In this document: piece by piece, positions 1-8,142 of the stretch
How the letters are laid out: every line of letters begins with the position of its first letter
How positions within the stretch are numbered: position 1 is the first letter of the stretch
Assembly (NCBI GenBank): GCA_964579305.1
Contig: CAZOGY010000001.1
Location: 1-64,000, forward strand
DNA length: 64,000 bases
From: JBCBWG01 sp964579305
GTDB taxonomy: Bacteria > Pseudomonadota > Alphaproteobacteria > Rhizobiales > Hyphomicrobiaceae
Reading direction: 5' to 3'
Made by a program: the position numbers and the translations under genes
The notes under the pieces: generated by a model
Databases searched by the model: none
The model's input: the letters and a program-made list of their open reading frames with translations, nothing else
Told to the model about the DNA's origin: nothing

Positions 1-1728
1 TTGCAATACGACGCACCGGAGGACTACACGCCGGGCGATGATCCGGGTGATTTCACGTATACGGTCTTCGACGGAACGACGACGGTCGCGGGTGCAACCG
101 ACATCGTGATTACCGCGGTCAACGACGCGCCAGGAGCCGTTGATGACGTCTATAGCACCAACGAGGATACCCCGCTGACGGTCGGTGCGCTTGCGGGTAT
201 CGTCTCCAACGATACCGACGTCGACGGTGACACACTTAGCGTCCTATCACATACGCTCCCGGCTAACGGTACGGTCGTTGTCAATACCGACGGCTCCTTC
301 ACGTACACGCCGAACGCCAACTTCTCGGGAACGGATACGTTTAGCTACACGGTTTACGATGGGAACCTGACCGACACGGCGACCGTCACGATCAATGTCG
401 GTGATGTCAACGACCAACCGGTCGGGACGCCGGTTTCGGTTGTGACGCCAGAGGACACGGCAGTGCGCGGCCGCGTCACGGCGACCGATCCAGATGGCGA
501 TCCGCTGTCGTTTAGCGGTCCTGCGTCGGGGCCATCGAACGGCACGGTGGCGGTCAACCCGGACGGCACGTTTGTTTATACACCGTCGCCGGATTATGCC
601 GGGCCGGATCAATTCACGGTTACGGTTTCTGACGGTAACGGCGGGGCAACGACCGTCACGGTGAATGTGACTGTCACGCCGGTTGATGACACGTCCGACG
701 ACCGCGCGGACGTCTCGGCCGATGGGTCCGGCGTCATTGACGTGCTCGCCAACGACAGATTCAGCGGGCCGGTGACGGTTGCCAGCGCCTCGTCGCCAGA
801 CGGAAACGTGGTGATCAACGGCGATGGTACGGTCACGTTCACGCCGGCATCGGGCTTCACGGGTGTGACAACAATCACGTATGTTGCCGTGGATGCTTTT
901 GGCCGGGCGGAACAAGCGACCGTGACTGTTACGGTTGCTGATGGAGACGTTGACTTCACGCCACCGCCTGAGGACCGCTCACTTCCCGATCAGCCGAACA
1001 GTTTCCAACCGGATATCGCAGTGGTGCCGCCGCTTCTGGATACCATCAACGCGATCAACAATCTGGGTGGCATTGATCCGATCGGCGTGCGCGGCATCGT
1101 GTTGGATGCGGCAAACGGGGCGCAATCGCTGAATGGCATCGGCGGGACCACGGGTGTGGTCGACGCTGTGGCGCGCGCTGAACCGCTTGAGCCTTGGGTC
1201 ATTGATGAGCTGCTTGAGACAGCCTTCGACGGAGCAGCTGGGGTCACGGGGACTTGGGAGCCGGAAGGTCTGACGGGCTTTTCGCTGCGGTTCTCGCTGG
1301 ATGCTACGGATCCAGGCCAGGGCGACCGCTCACAAGTGGTGATTGAATCGCTGGTGCGCGGCCGGGTCTTGATCGTCCGCATCGTCCATACCGACGGCAC
1401 AGATGCCGGCAACGTCCTGGCTTATCGAGTCACGCAGGCCGACGGCACGCCGCTGCCGGGCTGGCTTGAAACGGTTCGTGGCCAGGTCCTGCTGGGTGAG
1501 CGTCCTGCTCATGTGGAGGAAATCGCGATCCGTGTCGTCGTGGAATATGCCGATGGTTCAACCGAGACGCGATCGGCCGTCATCCAGACGAACACAGGTG
1601 AGATCCAGCCGTTCACGGCAGATGCCGGCAATGGCGATCAGCGCCTGTTTGAGGACCAGCTCAAGCAGAAAGCGCAACTGAGCGACGACGAACAAGAAGC
1701 GCTCGGTGCTCTGTTGAAGGCGGGGTAA
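1..1728 (+). CDS. C-terminal part of a repeat-rich surface/adhesin-like protein (5' partial)
   Basis: The frame is open at the left edge, so only the last 575 or so residues are present. Residues about 1-310 hold at least three tandem Ig/cadherin-like units of about 95 residues. Each starts with a motif such as NDAP or EDT, has a central D-x-DGD stretch (DTDVDGD, ATDPDGD), a NGTV...DGSF/DGTF-x-YTP strand and ends in VTV strands. Such repeats typify very large calcium-binding adhesins and exported RTX-like proteins. The last 260 residues are non-repetitive, acidic, and show no membrane anchor or LPXTG signal. I infer a secreted or surface protein; the substrate or partner is not visible. There is no link to photosynthesis. 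Confidence 0.75.
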   Translation: MQYDAPEDYTPGDDPGDFTYTVFDGTTTVAGATDIVITAVNDAPGAVDDVYSTNEDTPLTVGALAGIVSNDTDVDGDTLSVLSHTLPANGTVVVNTDGSFTYTPNANFSGTDTFSYTVYDGNLTDTATVTINVGDVNDQPVGTPVSVVTPEDTAVRGRVTATDPDGDPLSFSGPASGPSNGTVAVNPDGTFVYTPSPDYAGPDQFTVTVSDGNGGATTVTVNVTVTPVDDTSDDRADVSADGSGVIDVLANDRFSGPVTVASASSPDGNVVINGDGTVTFTPASGFTGVTTITYVAVDAFGRAEQATVTVTVADGDVDFTPPPEDRSLPDQPNSFQPDIAVVPPLLDTINAINNLGGIDPIGVRGIVLDAANGAQSLNGIGGTTGVVDAVARAEPLEPWVIDELLETAFDGAAGVTGTWEPEGLTGFSLRFSLDATDPGQGDRSQVVIESLVRGRVLIVRIVHTDGTDAGNVLAYRVTQADGTPLPGWLETVRGQVLLGERPAHVEEIAIRVVVEYADGSTETRSAVIQTNTGEIQPFTADAGNGDQRLFEDQLKQKAQLSDDEQEALGALLKAG

Positions 1729-1931
1729 TCTCAATTTCGCCAACTGGCCGCGGATGACTGATCGTGCTGGGATTGTGCGAGTGGGCACCGCGGCGCTTTG
1801 CGCATTGGATGTGGCAACGCTGAAAAGGCACGATCCAAGCTGATCGATCATTGGCTTGGTGAGGGTAGGCGCGTGGCTATTGGGTTCTGCCAGCGAGCAT
1901 TGCTTGACGCATCAGGCAAAGACCACTCGGC

Positions 1932-2723
1932 GTGAGCGGGCGAGAGGTCGCGCGTTGCGCGGTCATCATACCGACGCTGAATGAGGCTGACGAAATCGCG
2001 GACTTGCTCGCTCACGTCAGCGATTGCGGTTTTGATGAAATCATCGTGTGCGATGGCGGTAGCCGGGACGGTACGGTTGAAGCCGCAAATGCCGTGGCCG
2101 GTGTGACTGTGCTTAGAGCGCCGGTTGGACGTGGCACGCAGATGGCTGCCGGCGCCGCTGTGGCAACCAGTGATATCCTTCTGTTTTTGCATGCCGATAC
2201 GCGGCTGCCGCAGGGTGCACTTTCACAAATCAAAAAGACGTTGGCGCAACCGGGCGTCGTCGCAGGTTGCTTTCGCCTGCAATTCAGGGAACGCGATTTC
2301 CGGCTTGCGCTCAGCGCTTGGGTCACGCGATTTGACACTGGCTGGACGACCTTTGGCGACCAGGCCTATTTTATGACGCGCACCGCGCTTGCTCGGGCCG
2401 GTGGCATGCCGCAGGTGCCGTTGTTAGAAGACGTTATTCTGCGCAAGCGTCTAAAGGCCATCGGGCGATTTGCAAAATGCGAGTTGAGCGTTATTACATC
2501 CGGGCGGCGTCTGCTTGCGCGCGGGGTTTGGCTCGGCCAATTACGAAACGCCTTCATTCTGCTTGCGTTTCGTTGCGGCGTTTCGCCGGGCAAGCTCGTG
2601 ACACTGTATGGCCGCAGGTCCCCTGAACCGGTCACGGTCACGGTCGGGGCGGGCGCGGAGAATGTTGGGGCCGCCAAGGATCAGGTCGCCTCGCAATCGA
2701 TTGCGCGGCCACCAGAGGTTTGA
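1932..2723 (+). CDS. Family 2 glycosyltransferase, TIGR04283-like
   Basis: A 263-residue GT-A protein starting with GTG. The N terminus has the GT2 signature VIIPTLNEADEI (about residues 10-21), then VCDGGSRDGT (about 38-47) and LFLHADTRLP (about 83-92, containing the metal-binding DxD-like HAD). QVPLLEDVILRKR near residue 160 is the ED motif. Size and motifs fit the TIGR04283 group (rSAM/selenodomain-associated glycosyltransferase 2), whose acceptors are mostly unknown. The gene ends 4 bases before the next start, so the two are probably co-transcribed. Donor sugar and acceptor are not predictable. Confidence 0.8.
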   Translation: MSGREVARCAVIIPTLNEADEIADLLAHVSDCGFDEIIVCDGGSRDGTVEAANAVAGVTVLRAPVGRGTQMAAGAAVATSDILLFLHADTRLPQGALSQIKKTLAQPGVVAGCFRLQFRERDFRLALSAWVTRFDTGWTTFGDQAYFMTRTALARAGGMPQVPLLEDVILRKRLKAIGRFAKCELSVITSGRRLLARGVWLGQLRNAFILLAFRCGVSPGKLVTLYGRRSPEPVTVTVGAGAENVGAAKDQVASQSIARPPEV

Positions 2724-2727
2724 ATTG

Positions 2728-3315
2728 ATGAGCCAGAATGTCGTGGTCGAAACTTTGACCGGCGCTCAAGTTGGTCCGCTTATTCCAGCATTATCGGAAC
2801 TGCGATGCTCCGTGTTTCGGGAGTGGCCTTATCTTTATGCTGGTGACGCGGACTATGAGGCCGCCTATTTGCAGGACTTCGCCAAGGCCAAAGACAGTGT
2901 TTTGGTTATCGCGCGCGACGGTGAACGTGTCATCGGTGCTGCGACCGCTGCGCCATTGATCAGTCATACACCTGAATTCATTCCACTGTTTGAAACCCAT
3001 GGTTTTCAGCCCGACGGGGTCTTTTATCTTGGCGAGTCGGTACTTGATCCAGCTTATCGTGGACATGGGCTTGGGCATGCGTTTTTCGATCGCCGCGAAG
3101 CGGCCGCCGCCGGGTATGCGCATGCAGCTTTTTGCGGTGTCATGCGTGGTGACGATGATCCGCGGCGGCCCGCAAATGCGCGTGATCTTGCACCGTTTTG
3201 GCGCAAGCGCGGCTATGCGCCCGTTGCCGGTATGATCGGCGAATACGACTGGCGTGAGGTTGGCTGCGACGAAGAAATCGCCCACCCCATGCAATTTTGG
3301 GCGCGCGCGCTATAA
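2728..3315 (+). CDS. GNAT-family N-acetyltransferase
   Basis: 195 residues from the ATG at 2728. The open frame extends upstream, but that part overlaps the glycosyltransferase and has an Arg-rich shadow composition. The protein has a GNAT-like core: a beta strand with VIARDGERVIGAATAAP, then YLGESVLDPAYRGHGLGHAFFDRR, where R-G-H-G-L-G matches the acetyl-CoA pyrophosphate loop (Q/R-x-x-G-x-G/A). The C terminus (YDWREVGCDEEIAHPMQFW) resembles a subgroup of GNATs that act on small molecules. It follows the glycosyltransferase closely. Its stop codon directly abuts the end of crtC on the other strand, with no bases between. Substrate unknown. Confidence 0.8.
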   Translation: MSQNVVVETLTGAQVGPLIPALSELRCSVFREWPYLYAGDADYEAAYLQDFAKAKDSVLVIARDGERVIGAATAAPLISHTPEFIPLFETHGFQPDGVFYLGESVLDPAYRGHGLGHAFFDRREAAAAGYAHAAFCGVMRGDDDPRRPANARDLAPFWRKRGYAPVAGMIGEYDWREVGCDEEIAHPMQFWARAL

Positions 3316-4320
3316 TCAGGGCTGTCGCTGCACAAATCTCTTTGCGATTTCGGTTGTTTTTTGTCCCGTGTCCCAAACTGCGCGCGGCATGCGCCAGGGC
3401 AGAAATGATTTGACGATCGGAGATCGCAGGCGGTTCAAAGCAATGCTTTCGTGCATGGCGATGCAGTCGTGGTCCAACAGCCGGGTGTGGATTTCAGACC
3501 GTCCGTAGAATGGCGTATCCTCAAGGGTTTGCAAAATCTTGGCGTCGCCATTCTCAGCCTGGGTCTTGCGCGGTACGCGCCAAATTGGCGTGGCGGGAAG
3601 GCTCACGGTCTGAGGTGGTTCAAATGCGCCGACATTGCCGTTGCGATCGATTTCGAGGGCGAGGGCTGCGCGGTCTCCGGATCGGCGCTGGATGTCGTAG
3701 AGGATCACCGCCTGGTTGCCGATGGTGGCGCGCGACCAGTCCCAACGCTCAAACGCATCTTCCAGGGGCGTGGCGCCAAAGTTTTCATCGAGGTAGCCGG
3801 TGCCGGTGAAACGGCAGTCAGGCACCGACATGTCGACCTCGATTCGTGCGCGCGGGGCGATCGGCCACCACTGGTGAGTGCGGTCAGCATCGAGGGCAAA
3901 GGCGCGGTCGGTAATGGCGTGCGGGTGCAGGCGGACGGTGCCGCGCAGCCGGCCTGGAATGGGAAAACTGAACTCATCGATTGAGATGGTCAGGGCCTCG
4001 CCGTCCCATGCCATGGCACTTGGTCCAATGACGAAGTTTGTTGCTGTTCGGACAACCGAGCATGCCCCGCGTTCGGTCATTGACCAGCGGTTGGCGCGGG
4101 GCAGTTCACGCGATCGCGGGCGATAGATGGCAACGTTCAAGGCGCAATGGTTGTCAGGATTGCCGCGTCCGGTCGCTGCGTAGTAGGGAGAAAAAACGCT
4201 GCCGACAAAGGCAATCACGGTGACGCCATACCGGCCGTCGTTGCTCAAGCCGTCGACGTACCACCAATGGTAGCCGCCGGGTGCAACCGGTGCGTCGAAC
4301 GCAAATCCCTCACGAGACAA
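3316..4320 (-). CDS. crtC: Carotenoid 1,2-hydratase (hydroxyneurosporene synthase)
   Basis: CrtC adds water to the C-1,2 double bond of acyclic carotenoids (neurosporene, lycopene), the first committed step to spheroidene or spirilloxanthin. Family hallmarks visible are GYHWWYVDG (about residues 16-24), IAFVGSVFSPYY (about 35-46), NHCALNVAIYRP and LDENFGATPLEDAFERWDW in the middle. No ATG or GTG lies at a sensible place upstream of GYHWWYVDG. The nearest start is a TTG at 4320 that overlaps the 3' end of crtD by 76 bp, giving 334 residues. The longer open frame further upstream is Arg/Pro-rich and antiparallel to crtD codons, so I excluded it. It is probably translated by coupling to crtD. 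Confidence 0.88.
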   Translation of the reverse strand: MSREGFAFDAPVAPGGYHWWYVDGLSNDGRYGVTVIAFVGSVFSPYYAATGRGNPDNHCALNVAIYRPRSRELPRANRWSMTERGACSVVRTATNFVIGPSAMAWDGEALTISIDEFSFPIPGRLRGTVRLHPHAITDRAFALDADRTHQWWPIAPRARIEVDMSVPDCRFTGTGYLDENFGATPLEDAFERWDWSRATIGNQAVILYDIQRRSGDRAALALEIDRNGNVGAFEPPQTVSLPATPIWRVPRKTQAENGDAKILQTLEDTPFYGRSEIHTRLLDHDCIAMHESIALNRLRSPIVKSFLPWRMPRAVWDTGQKTTEIAKRFVQRQP

Positions 4321-5789
4321 TTGGCGGCTAAGCGGCCGGACAACGCTGCCATCGGTACGCCCGGGCCCGGGTGTGCGCTGCCGCCGGCCAAATAAAGGCC
4401 GGTGATCCGCGTCCGGTTCGCGGGCCTCTGGAACGATGACCGCCACCCGTGGGAGGCTCGGCCGTACAGGGCGCCGCCGGTCTGGGGAAAAAGCTGGTCG
4501 AACATGGCCGGTGTCGTCCGCACGCAGTGCTCGGGCCGCCAACGGAGCTTCAGCCCACACTGCCTCATGAGGCGCAGCATGCTTGCCTGACATTGATCGA
4601 GTTCCTCGGGGTTGTCGTCGCGCCGGTCGCCATAGGCTGGTGCGTTCACCAGACAGAACAGGCGTTCGGATTGATCGGAGTTGGGGGCGCCATCGACGGG
4701 CCGGTCCGGCGCGTGCACGTAAACCGTGGGTTGGGCCGGCAAGCGGTCTTGATCGAGAATGTCGTTGAATTCGCCGGAATAGTTGGCGCCAAAAAAGACC
4801 GTGTGGGGGGCGAGGTCGTAACCGTCGGCGCTGGCCAGCATGGACCACGTCAGCGCCGATAATGAGCGCGCTTTGCGCGGTGTCGCAAAGCCGTCGGCCC
4901 GGGACGTATGTCTCAACAGGCTTTGCGAAAGGGCGTTGGCGTCGCCGTTGAACACAAGGGCGTCGGCGTCAAGGATTTCACCGTCCGCAAGCCGGACCCC
5001 GGCGATCACGCCGCCCGTTTGCAGGATCTCGGCGACGGGCGCATTGCAGCGGATGGTTGCGCCCTGGTCGGTGGCCAGCTTGGCGAACGTGAGCGCAAGC
5101 TGGCGCATGCCGCCTTTGATCAGCCAAACACCGCGCGCTTCGGCGTGCGCGATCAGCATCAAGGTGCCGGGTGCCAGGAACGGCGACGAGCCGCAGTAGG
5201 TTGCGTAGCGCGCAAAGAGCTGGCGCAAGCGCGGATCGTGGAAATAGCGATCCAGCTCGGCCCACAGCGTGCGGAATGGGTGGATTGCGGTCAGACGAAA
5301 TGGGTTTTCCAGCGCAATGCGGCCGGTGAGTTGGAACACGTTTGGCTGTGTCGCGGCCATGAACGTGTTTTCGAGTGTCTCGTAGATGCGCTGTGCGGTG
5401 GCGGCAAAGTCGCGAAACCGCTGCGCTTCAGCCGGGCTGGAAAATGCAGCGATCGCATCGGTGCTGCGCGCCAAGTCGGCATAGAGGTCCAGCGTGCCGC
5501 CGCGGGCCCAGCTATGACGCGCCAGCAGATCAAGCTTCTCTAACTTCAAATGATCATCGAGATTAAGGCCCAGTCGGTCGAATAGAGCATCGAACACCCA
5601 ACGCATCGTGAAAACGGTTGGGCCCGAATCAATGCCCGCATTGCCAGCGAACGTGATCTGGCGAAGCTTGCCGCCGATCTCCGGTTGCGCTTCGAGGACC
5701 CGCACGTCGCAGCCAGCGGCGGTGAGTTCCAGGGCCGCGCTCAACCCGCCGATCCCGGCGCCAATGACGATCACTCGCGGCGTGCGCAC
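4245..5789 (-). CDS. crtD: Hydroxyneurosporene (C-3,4) desaturase, phytoene-desaturase family
   Basis: A 514-residue FAD-dependent desaturase that introduces the C-3,4 double bond after CrtC hydration. The N-terminal dinucleotide-binding motif VIVIGAGIGGLSAALEL (residues about 6-22) is followed by EAQPEIGGKLR and DSGPTVFTMRW. The C terminus has LYLAGGSAHPGPGVPMA, the conserved second FAD motif of CrtI-type enzymes. Start is the GTG at 5789. It overlaps crtC downstream and is divergent from crtF across a 173-bp region carrying a PpsR-type operator. Phytoene desaturase CrtI is an alternative, but pairing with crtC makes crtD by far the better call. Confidence 0.92.
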   Translation of the reverse strand: MRTPRVIVIGAGIGGLSAALELTAAGCDVRVLEAQPEIGGKLRQITFAGNAGIDSGPTVFTMRWVFDALFDRLGLNLDDHLKLEKLDLLARHSWARGGTLDLYADLARSTDAIAAFSSPAEAQRFRDFAATAQRIYETLENTFMAATQPNVFQLTGRIALENPFRLTAIHPFRTLWAELDRYFHDPRLRQLFARYATYCGSSPFLAPGTLMLIAHAEARGVWLIKGGMRQLALTFAKLATDQGATIRCNAPVAEILQTGGVIAGVRLADGEILDADALVFNGDANALSQSLLRHTSRADGFATPRKARSLSALTWSMLASADGYDLAPHTVFFGANYSGEFNDILDQDRLPAQPTVYVHAPDRPVDGAPNSDQSERLFCLVNAPAYGDRRDDNPEELDQCQASMLRLMRQCGLKLRWRPEHCVRTTPAMFDQLFPQTGGALYGRASHGWRSSFQRPANRTRITGLYLAGGSAHPGPGVPMAALSGRLAANCLVRDLRSTHRLHPAATIGGTSTA

Positions 5790-5832
5790 GTGTGGATCAC
5801 TCCCTCGTTGTCAGATGAGGACTTTGACGCGC

Positions 5833-5865
5833 GACATGTGCAAGTGTCAAATAAACATGACACTT
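5833..5865. promoter_or_regulatory. PpsR/CrtJ operator between crtD and crtF
   Basis: TGT-N12-ACA at 5845-5862 inside a perfect inverted repeat AAGTGTCA (5842-5849) / TGACACTT (5858-5865). On the minus strand TTGACA (5850-5845) could be the -35 element of crtD. An upstream GACATGT (5833-5839) recurs at the same distance in the bchC operator. PpsR binds such pairs and represses in oxygen. Confidence 0.85.
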
Positions 5866-5962
5866 GGTGCGTAACTGCATATGGACATGGCTTGGTGCGC
5901 CGTTCTGTGCCGTCACAAGGACGGACCGGTCGCGCGGAAGATCTGGAATAAGCGGGGCAGCG

Positions 5963-7081
5963 ATGTCGGCGACGTTGCGTGAACGTTTGATTGCTTGGCG
6001 CGACGACCTGCTGTCGCGGCCGGCGATCCAGACGCTGACCGTGTCAATTCCTGGTCTGCGCGGTGTCGCAAACAAACGTGCGCGGGCGCTGTTTGATCTG
6101 TGCATCGGCTTTGTGCACACGCAGGTCGTCACCGCCTGCGTTGAGTTAGACATGTTCGACATACTGGCGGGCCAGCGGCGTTCGGTTGCCTTTGTCGCTG
6201 AAGCAACGCACCTGTCGGAGGAGGCCGCGACCAAGCTTCTGGATGCGGGCGTGGCGATTGGGCTGTTCGTTCGAGATCGCGACGGGCTTTATCGGCTTGG
6301 TGAGTTGGGCGCGGCTTTGCGCGGTGCCTCCGGTGTGCGTGATCTCGTGCGCCACAACCAGATCTTTTATCGCGATCTTGCCGACCCCGTTGGCCTGTTG
6401 CGTGGTGAGCGCAAGGATCTGGAGTTGGCGCAATACTGGCCCTATGCGCCGGGCGATGCCGATGTGGCCGAGTTGCCTGAAGCGGCGACCGCGCCATACA
6501 GCCGTTTGATGGCGGCGACACAGCCGTTTATCGCCGATGATGTGATTGCGGCCTATCCATTCGCGCGCCATCGCAGACTTCTCGATGTGGGCGGCGGCGA
6601 TGGCGCGTTCGCAGCCGCCGTGGCGGAAGCCAACTCACATTTGCACGTGTCCGTGTTCGATTTGCCATCAGTCAGCGCATTGGCTTCGGCACGCTTTGCG
6701 CAGGCGGATCTGGGCGCGCGTTCGTGCGTGCATGCCGGAGATTTCCACCGTGACCGGCTGCCGGATGGGTATGACATTATTTCTTTGGTGCGCATCTGCC
6801 TCGACCACGACGACGCGGCTGTCGTCAATCTTTTGCGTTCTATCCACCGCGCCCTCGCGCCGGGCGGACGCGTTCTCGTGGCTGAACTGATGTCCGGCGC
6901 GGCTGGCGCCGAAACCATCGCCGATGCGTATTTTGCCTTTTATCTCATGGCGATGGGGCGAGGGCGACCGCGCTCTGCGGCCGCGCTGACACGGCTGTTG
7001 GCGCAGGCCGGATTTACGCAGGTCAAGCCTGTGTCCACCCGCCGCGCACTGATGACGCAGCTGCTCGTCGCGGTGCGGTGA
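5963..7081 (+). CDS. crtF: Hydroxyneurosporene O-methyltransferase
   Basis: CrtF methylates the 1-hydroxy group made by CrtC, using S-adenosylmethionine, to give the methoxy end of spheroidene or spirilloxanthin. I use the ATG at 5963, preceded by GGGGCAG; the frame is open further upstream but runs into the operator. The 372-residue protein has an N-terminal winged-helix dimerisation domain (about residues 30-120) and a class I methyltransferase fold with the SAM loop LLDVGGGDGAF near 205, FDLPSV near 232 and LAPGGRVLVAE near 300. It is the first gene of a plus-strand run crtF-bchCXYZ-puf. Confidence 0.92.
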   Translation: MSATLRERLIAWRDDLLSRPAIQTLTVSIPGLRGVANKRARALFDLCIGFVHTQVVTACVELDMFDILAGQRRSVAFVAEATHLSEEAATKLLDAGVAIGLFVRDRDGLYRLGELGAALRGASGVRDLVRHNQIFYRDLADPVGLLRGERKDLELAQYWPYAPGDADVAELPEAATAPYSRLMAATQPFIADDVIAAYPFARHRRLLDVGGGDGAFAAAVAEANSHLHVSVFDLPSVSALASARFAQADLGARSCVHAGDFHRDRLPDGYDIISLVRICLDHDDAAVVNLLRSIHRALAPGGRVLVAELMSGAAGAETIADAYFAFYLMAMGRGRPRSAAALTRLLAQAGFTQVKPVSTRRALMTQLLVAVR

Positions 7082-7112
7082 GAGGCCTGCGTTGCTGAAT
7101 AAAGATGCGCTT

Positions 7113-7142
7113 GACATGTTTGAGTGTCTAAATAAGTTGACA
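7113..7142. promoter_or_regulatory. PpsR/CrtJ operator and probable promoter of bchC
   Basis: TGT-N12-ACA at 7125-7142, with TTGACA at 7137-7142 as a candidate -35 and TGCAAT at 7160-7165 (17-bp spacer) as a weak -10. GACATGT at 7113-7119 sits 12 bp upstream of the operator start, exactly as in the crtD-crtF site. Confidence 0.85.
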
Positions 7143-7197
7143 CATTGAGGCTGGCAGAGTGCAATGCCAGCAAGACAGTTTGTCGTGGGAGGCGGAC

Positions 7198-8142
7198 GTG
7201 CAGACTGACGCCGTCATCATCGAAAAGCCTGAGGCGCTGAGCGTGGGGCCTGTGGAGCTCGCCGAGCCCGGCACAGGTGATGTCGTCGTCGACATGCTTT
7301 GGAGCGGGATCAGCACTGGGACAGAGAAGCTGTTCTGGACTGGCCAGATGCCGTGGTTCCCCGGCTTTGGTTATCCGCTCGTGCCAGGCTACGAGGGCGT
7401 TGGCGTCATTGGCGATGTCGGGCCGCAAGCGCGTATGCGCCCGGGCCAGCGCGTGTTTGTTCCAGGTGCGTCCTGTTACACCAATGCGCGCGGTCTGTTC
7501 GGTGCGAGCGCGGCGCGGGTCGTGGTGCCGGAAAAACGGCTCTTGACCGTCGATGAGTTGCTCGGTGACCGCGCCGTCCTGCTGTCGCTGGCGGCGACTG
7601 CTCAGCACGCCATTGCCGCCTCGCCGGGGCCCTCGCCAGCCCTCGTGGTCGGCCACGGTGTTCTCGGGCGGTTGATCGCACGGTTGCTGATTGCGCGCGG
7701 GGATGAGGCACCAACGGTCTTGGAAACGGCTGCGGCGCGCGTGTCTGGCGCGCAGGGCTATGAGGTCGTTCATGTGGGCAGTGATGAGCTGAGCGGGTCG
7801 TTTGCGACCGCGTTCGACGCCAGCGGTGATCCCAAGATCATCGATGGCATCGTCCCGCATTTGATGAGGGGCGGCGAAGTGGTTCTGGCGGGGTTTTATG
7901 CCGAGCCAGTCAGCTTCGCGTTCCCGCCCGCGTTCATGAAAGAAATCCGCATGCGCATAGCTGCGGAATGGCGGCCAGAAGATCTTGCTGACGTGATGCG
8001 CCTGCTCGACGCGGGGCGGCTGTCGCTGGACGGGCTGATCTCGCATCGCACGCACGCGCGGGATGCCGCCGAGGCTTATCGGGTCGCCTTTGAAGATCCC
8101 GAGTGCATCAAGATGGTTTTGTCATGGAGGGCCTCGGAATGA
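7198..8142 (+). CDS. bchC: 3-hydroxyethyl bacteriochlorophyllide a dehydrogenase
   Basis: BchC oxidises the C3 hydroxyethyl group to the acetyl group of bacteriochlorophyllide a with NAD. The 314-residue protein starts at GTG 7198 behind a GGGAGG ribosome site. It is a medium-chain dehydrogenase-like protein: STGTEKLFWTGQMP, YPLVPGYEGVGVI and FVPGASCY form the N-terminal GroES-like domain, and VVGHGVLGRLIARLL near residue 150 is the Rossmann nucleotide loop. Its stop overlaps the bchX start in ATGA. It leads the bchCXYZ operon that runs into puf. Confidence 0.94.
   Translation: MQTDAVIIEKPEALSVGPVELAEPGTGDVVVDMLWSGISTGTEKLFWTGQMPWFPGFGYPLVPGYEGVGVIGDVGPQARMRPGQRVFVPGASCYTNARGLFGASAARVVVPEKRLLTVDELLGDRAVLLSLAATAQHAIAASPGPSPALVVGHGVLGRLIARLLIARGDEAPTVLETAAARVSGAQGYEVVHVGSDELSGSFATAFDASGDPKIIDGIVPHLMRGGEVVLAGFYAEPVSFAFPPAFMKEIRMRIAAEWRPEDLADVMRLLDAGRLSLDGLISHRTHARDAAEAYRVAFEDPECIKMVLSWRASE

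Noticed and set aside
3454..4848. Open frame extending crtC to 510 codons
   Set aside because: The first 176 codons are antiparallel or out of frame with crtD and rich in Arg and Pro; CrtC homology begins only just before GYHWWYVD.
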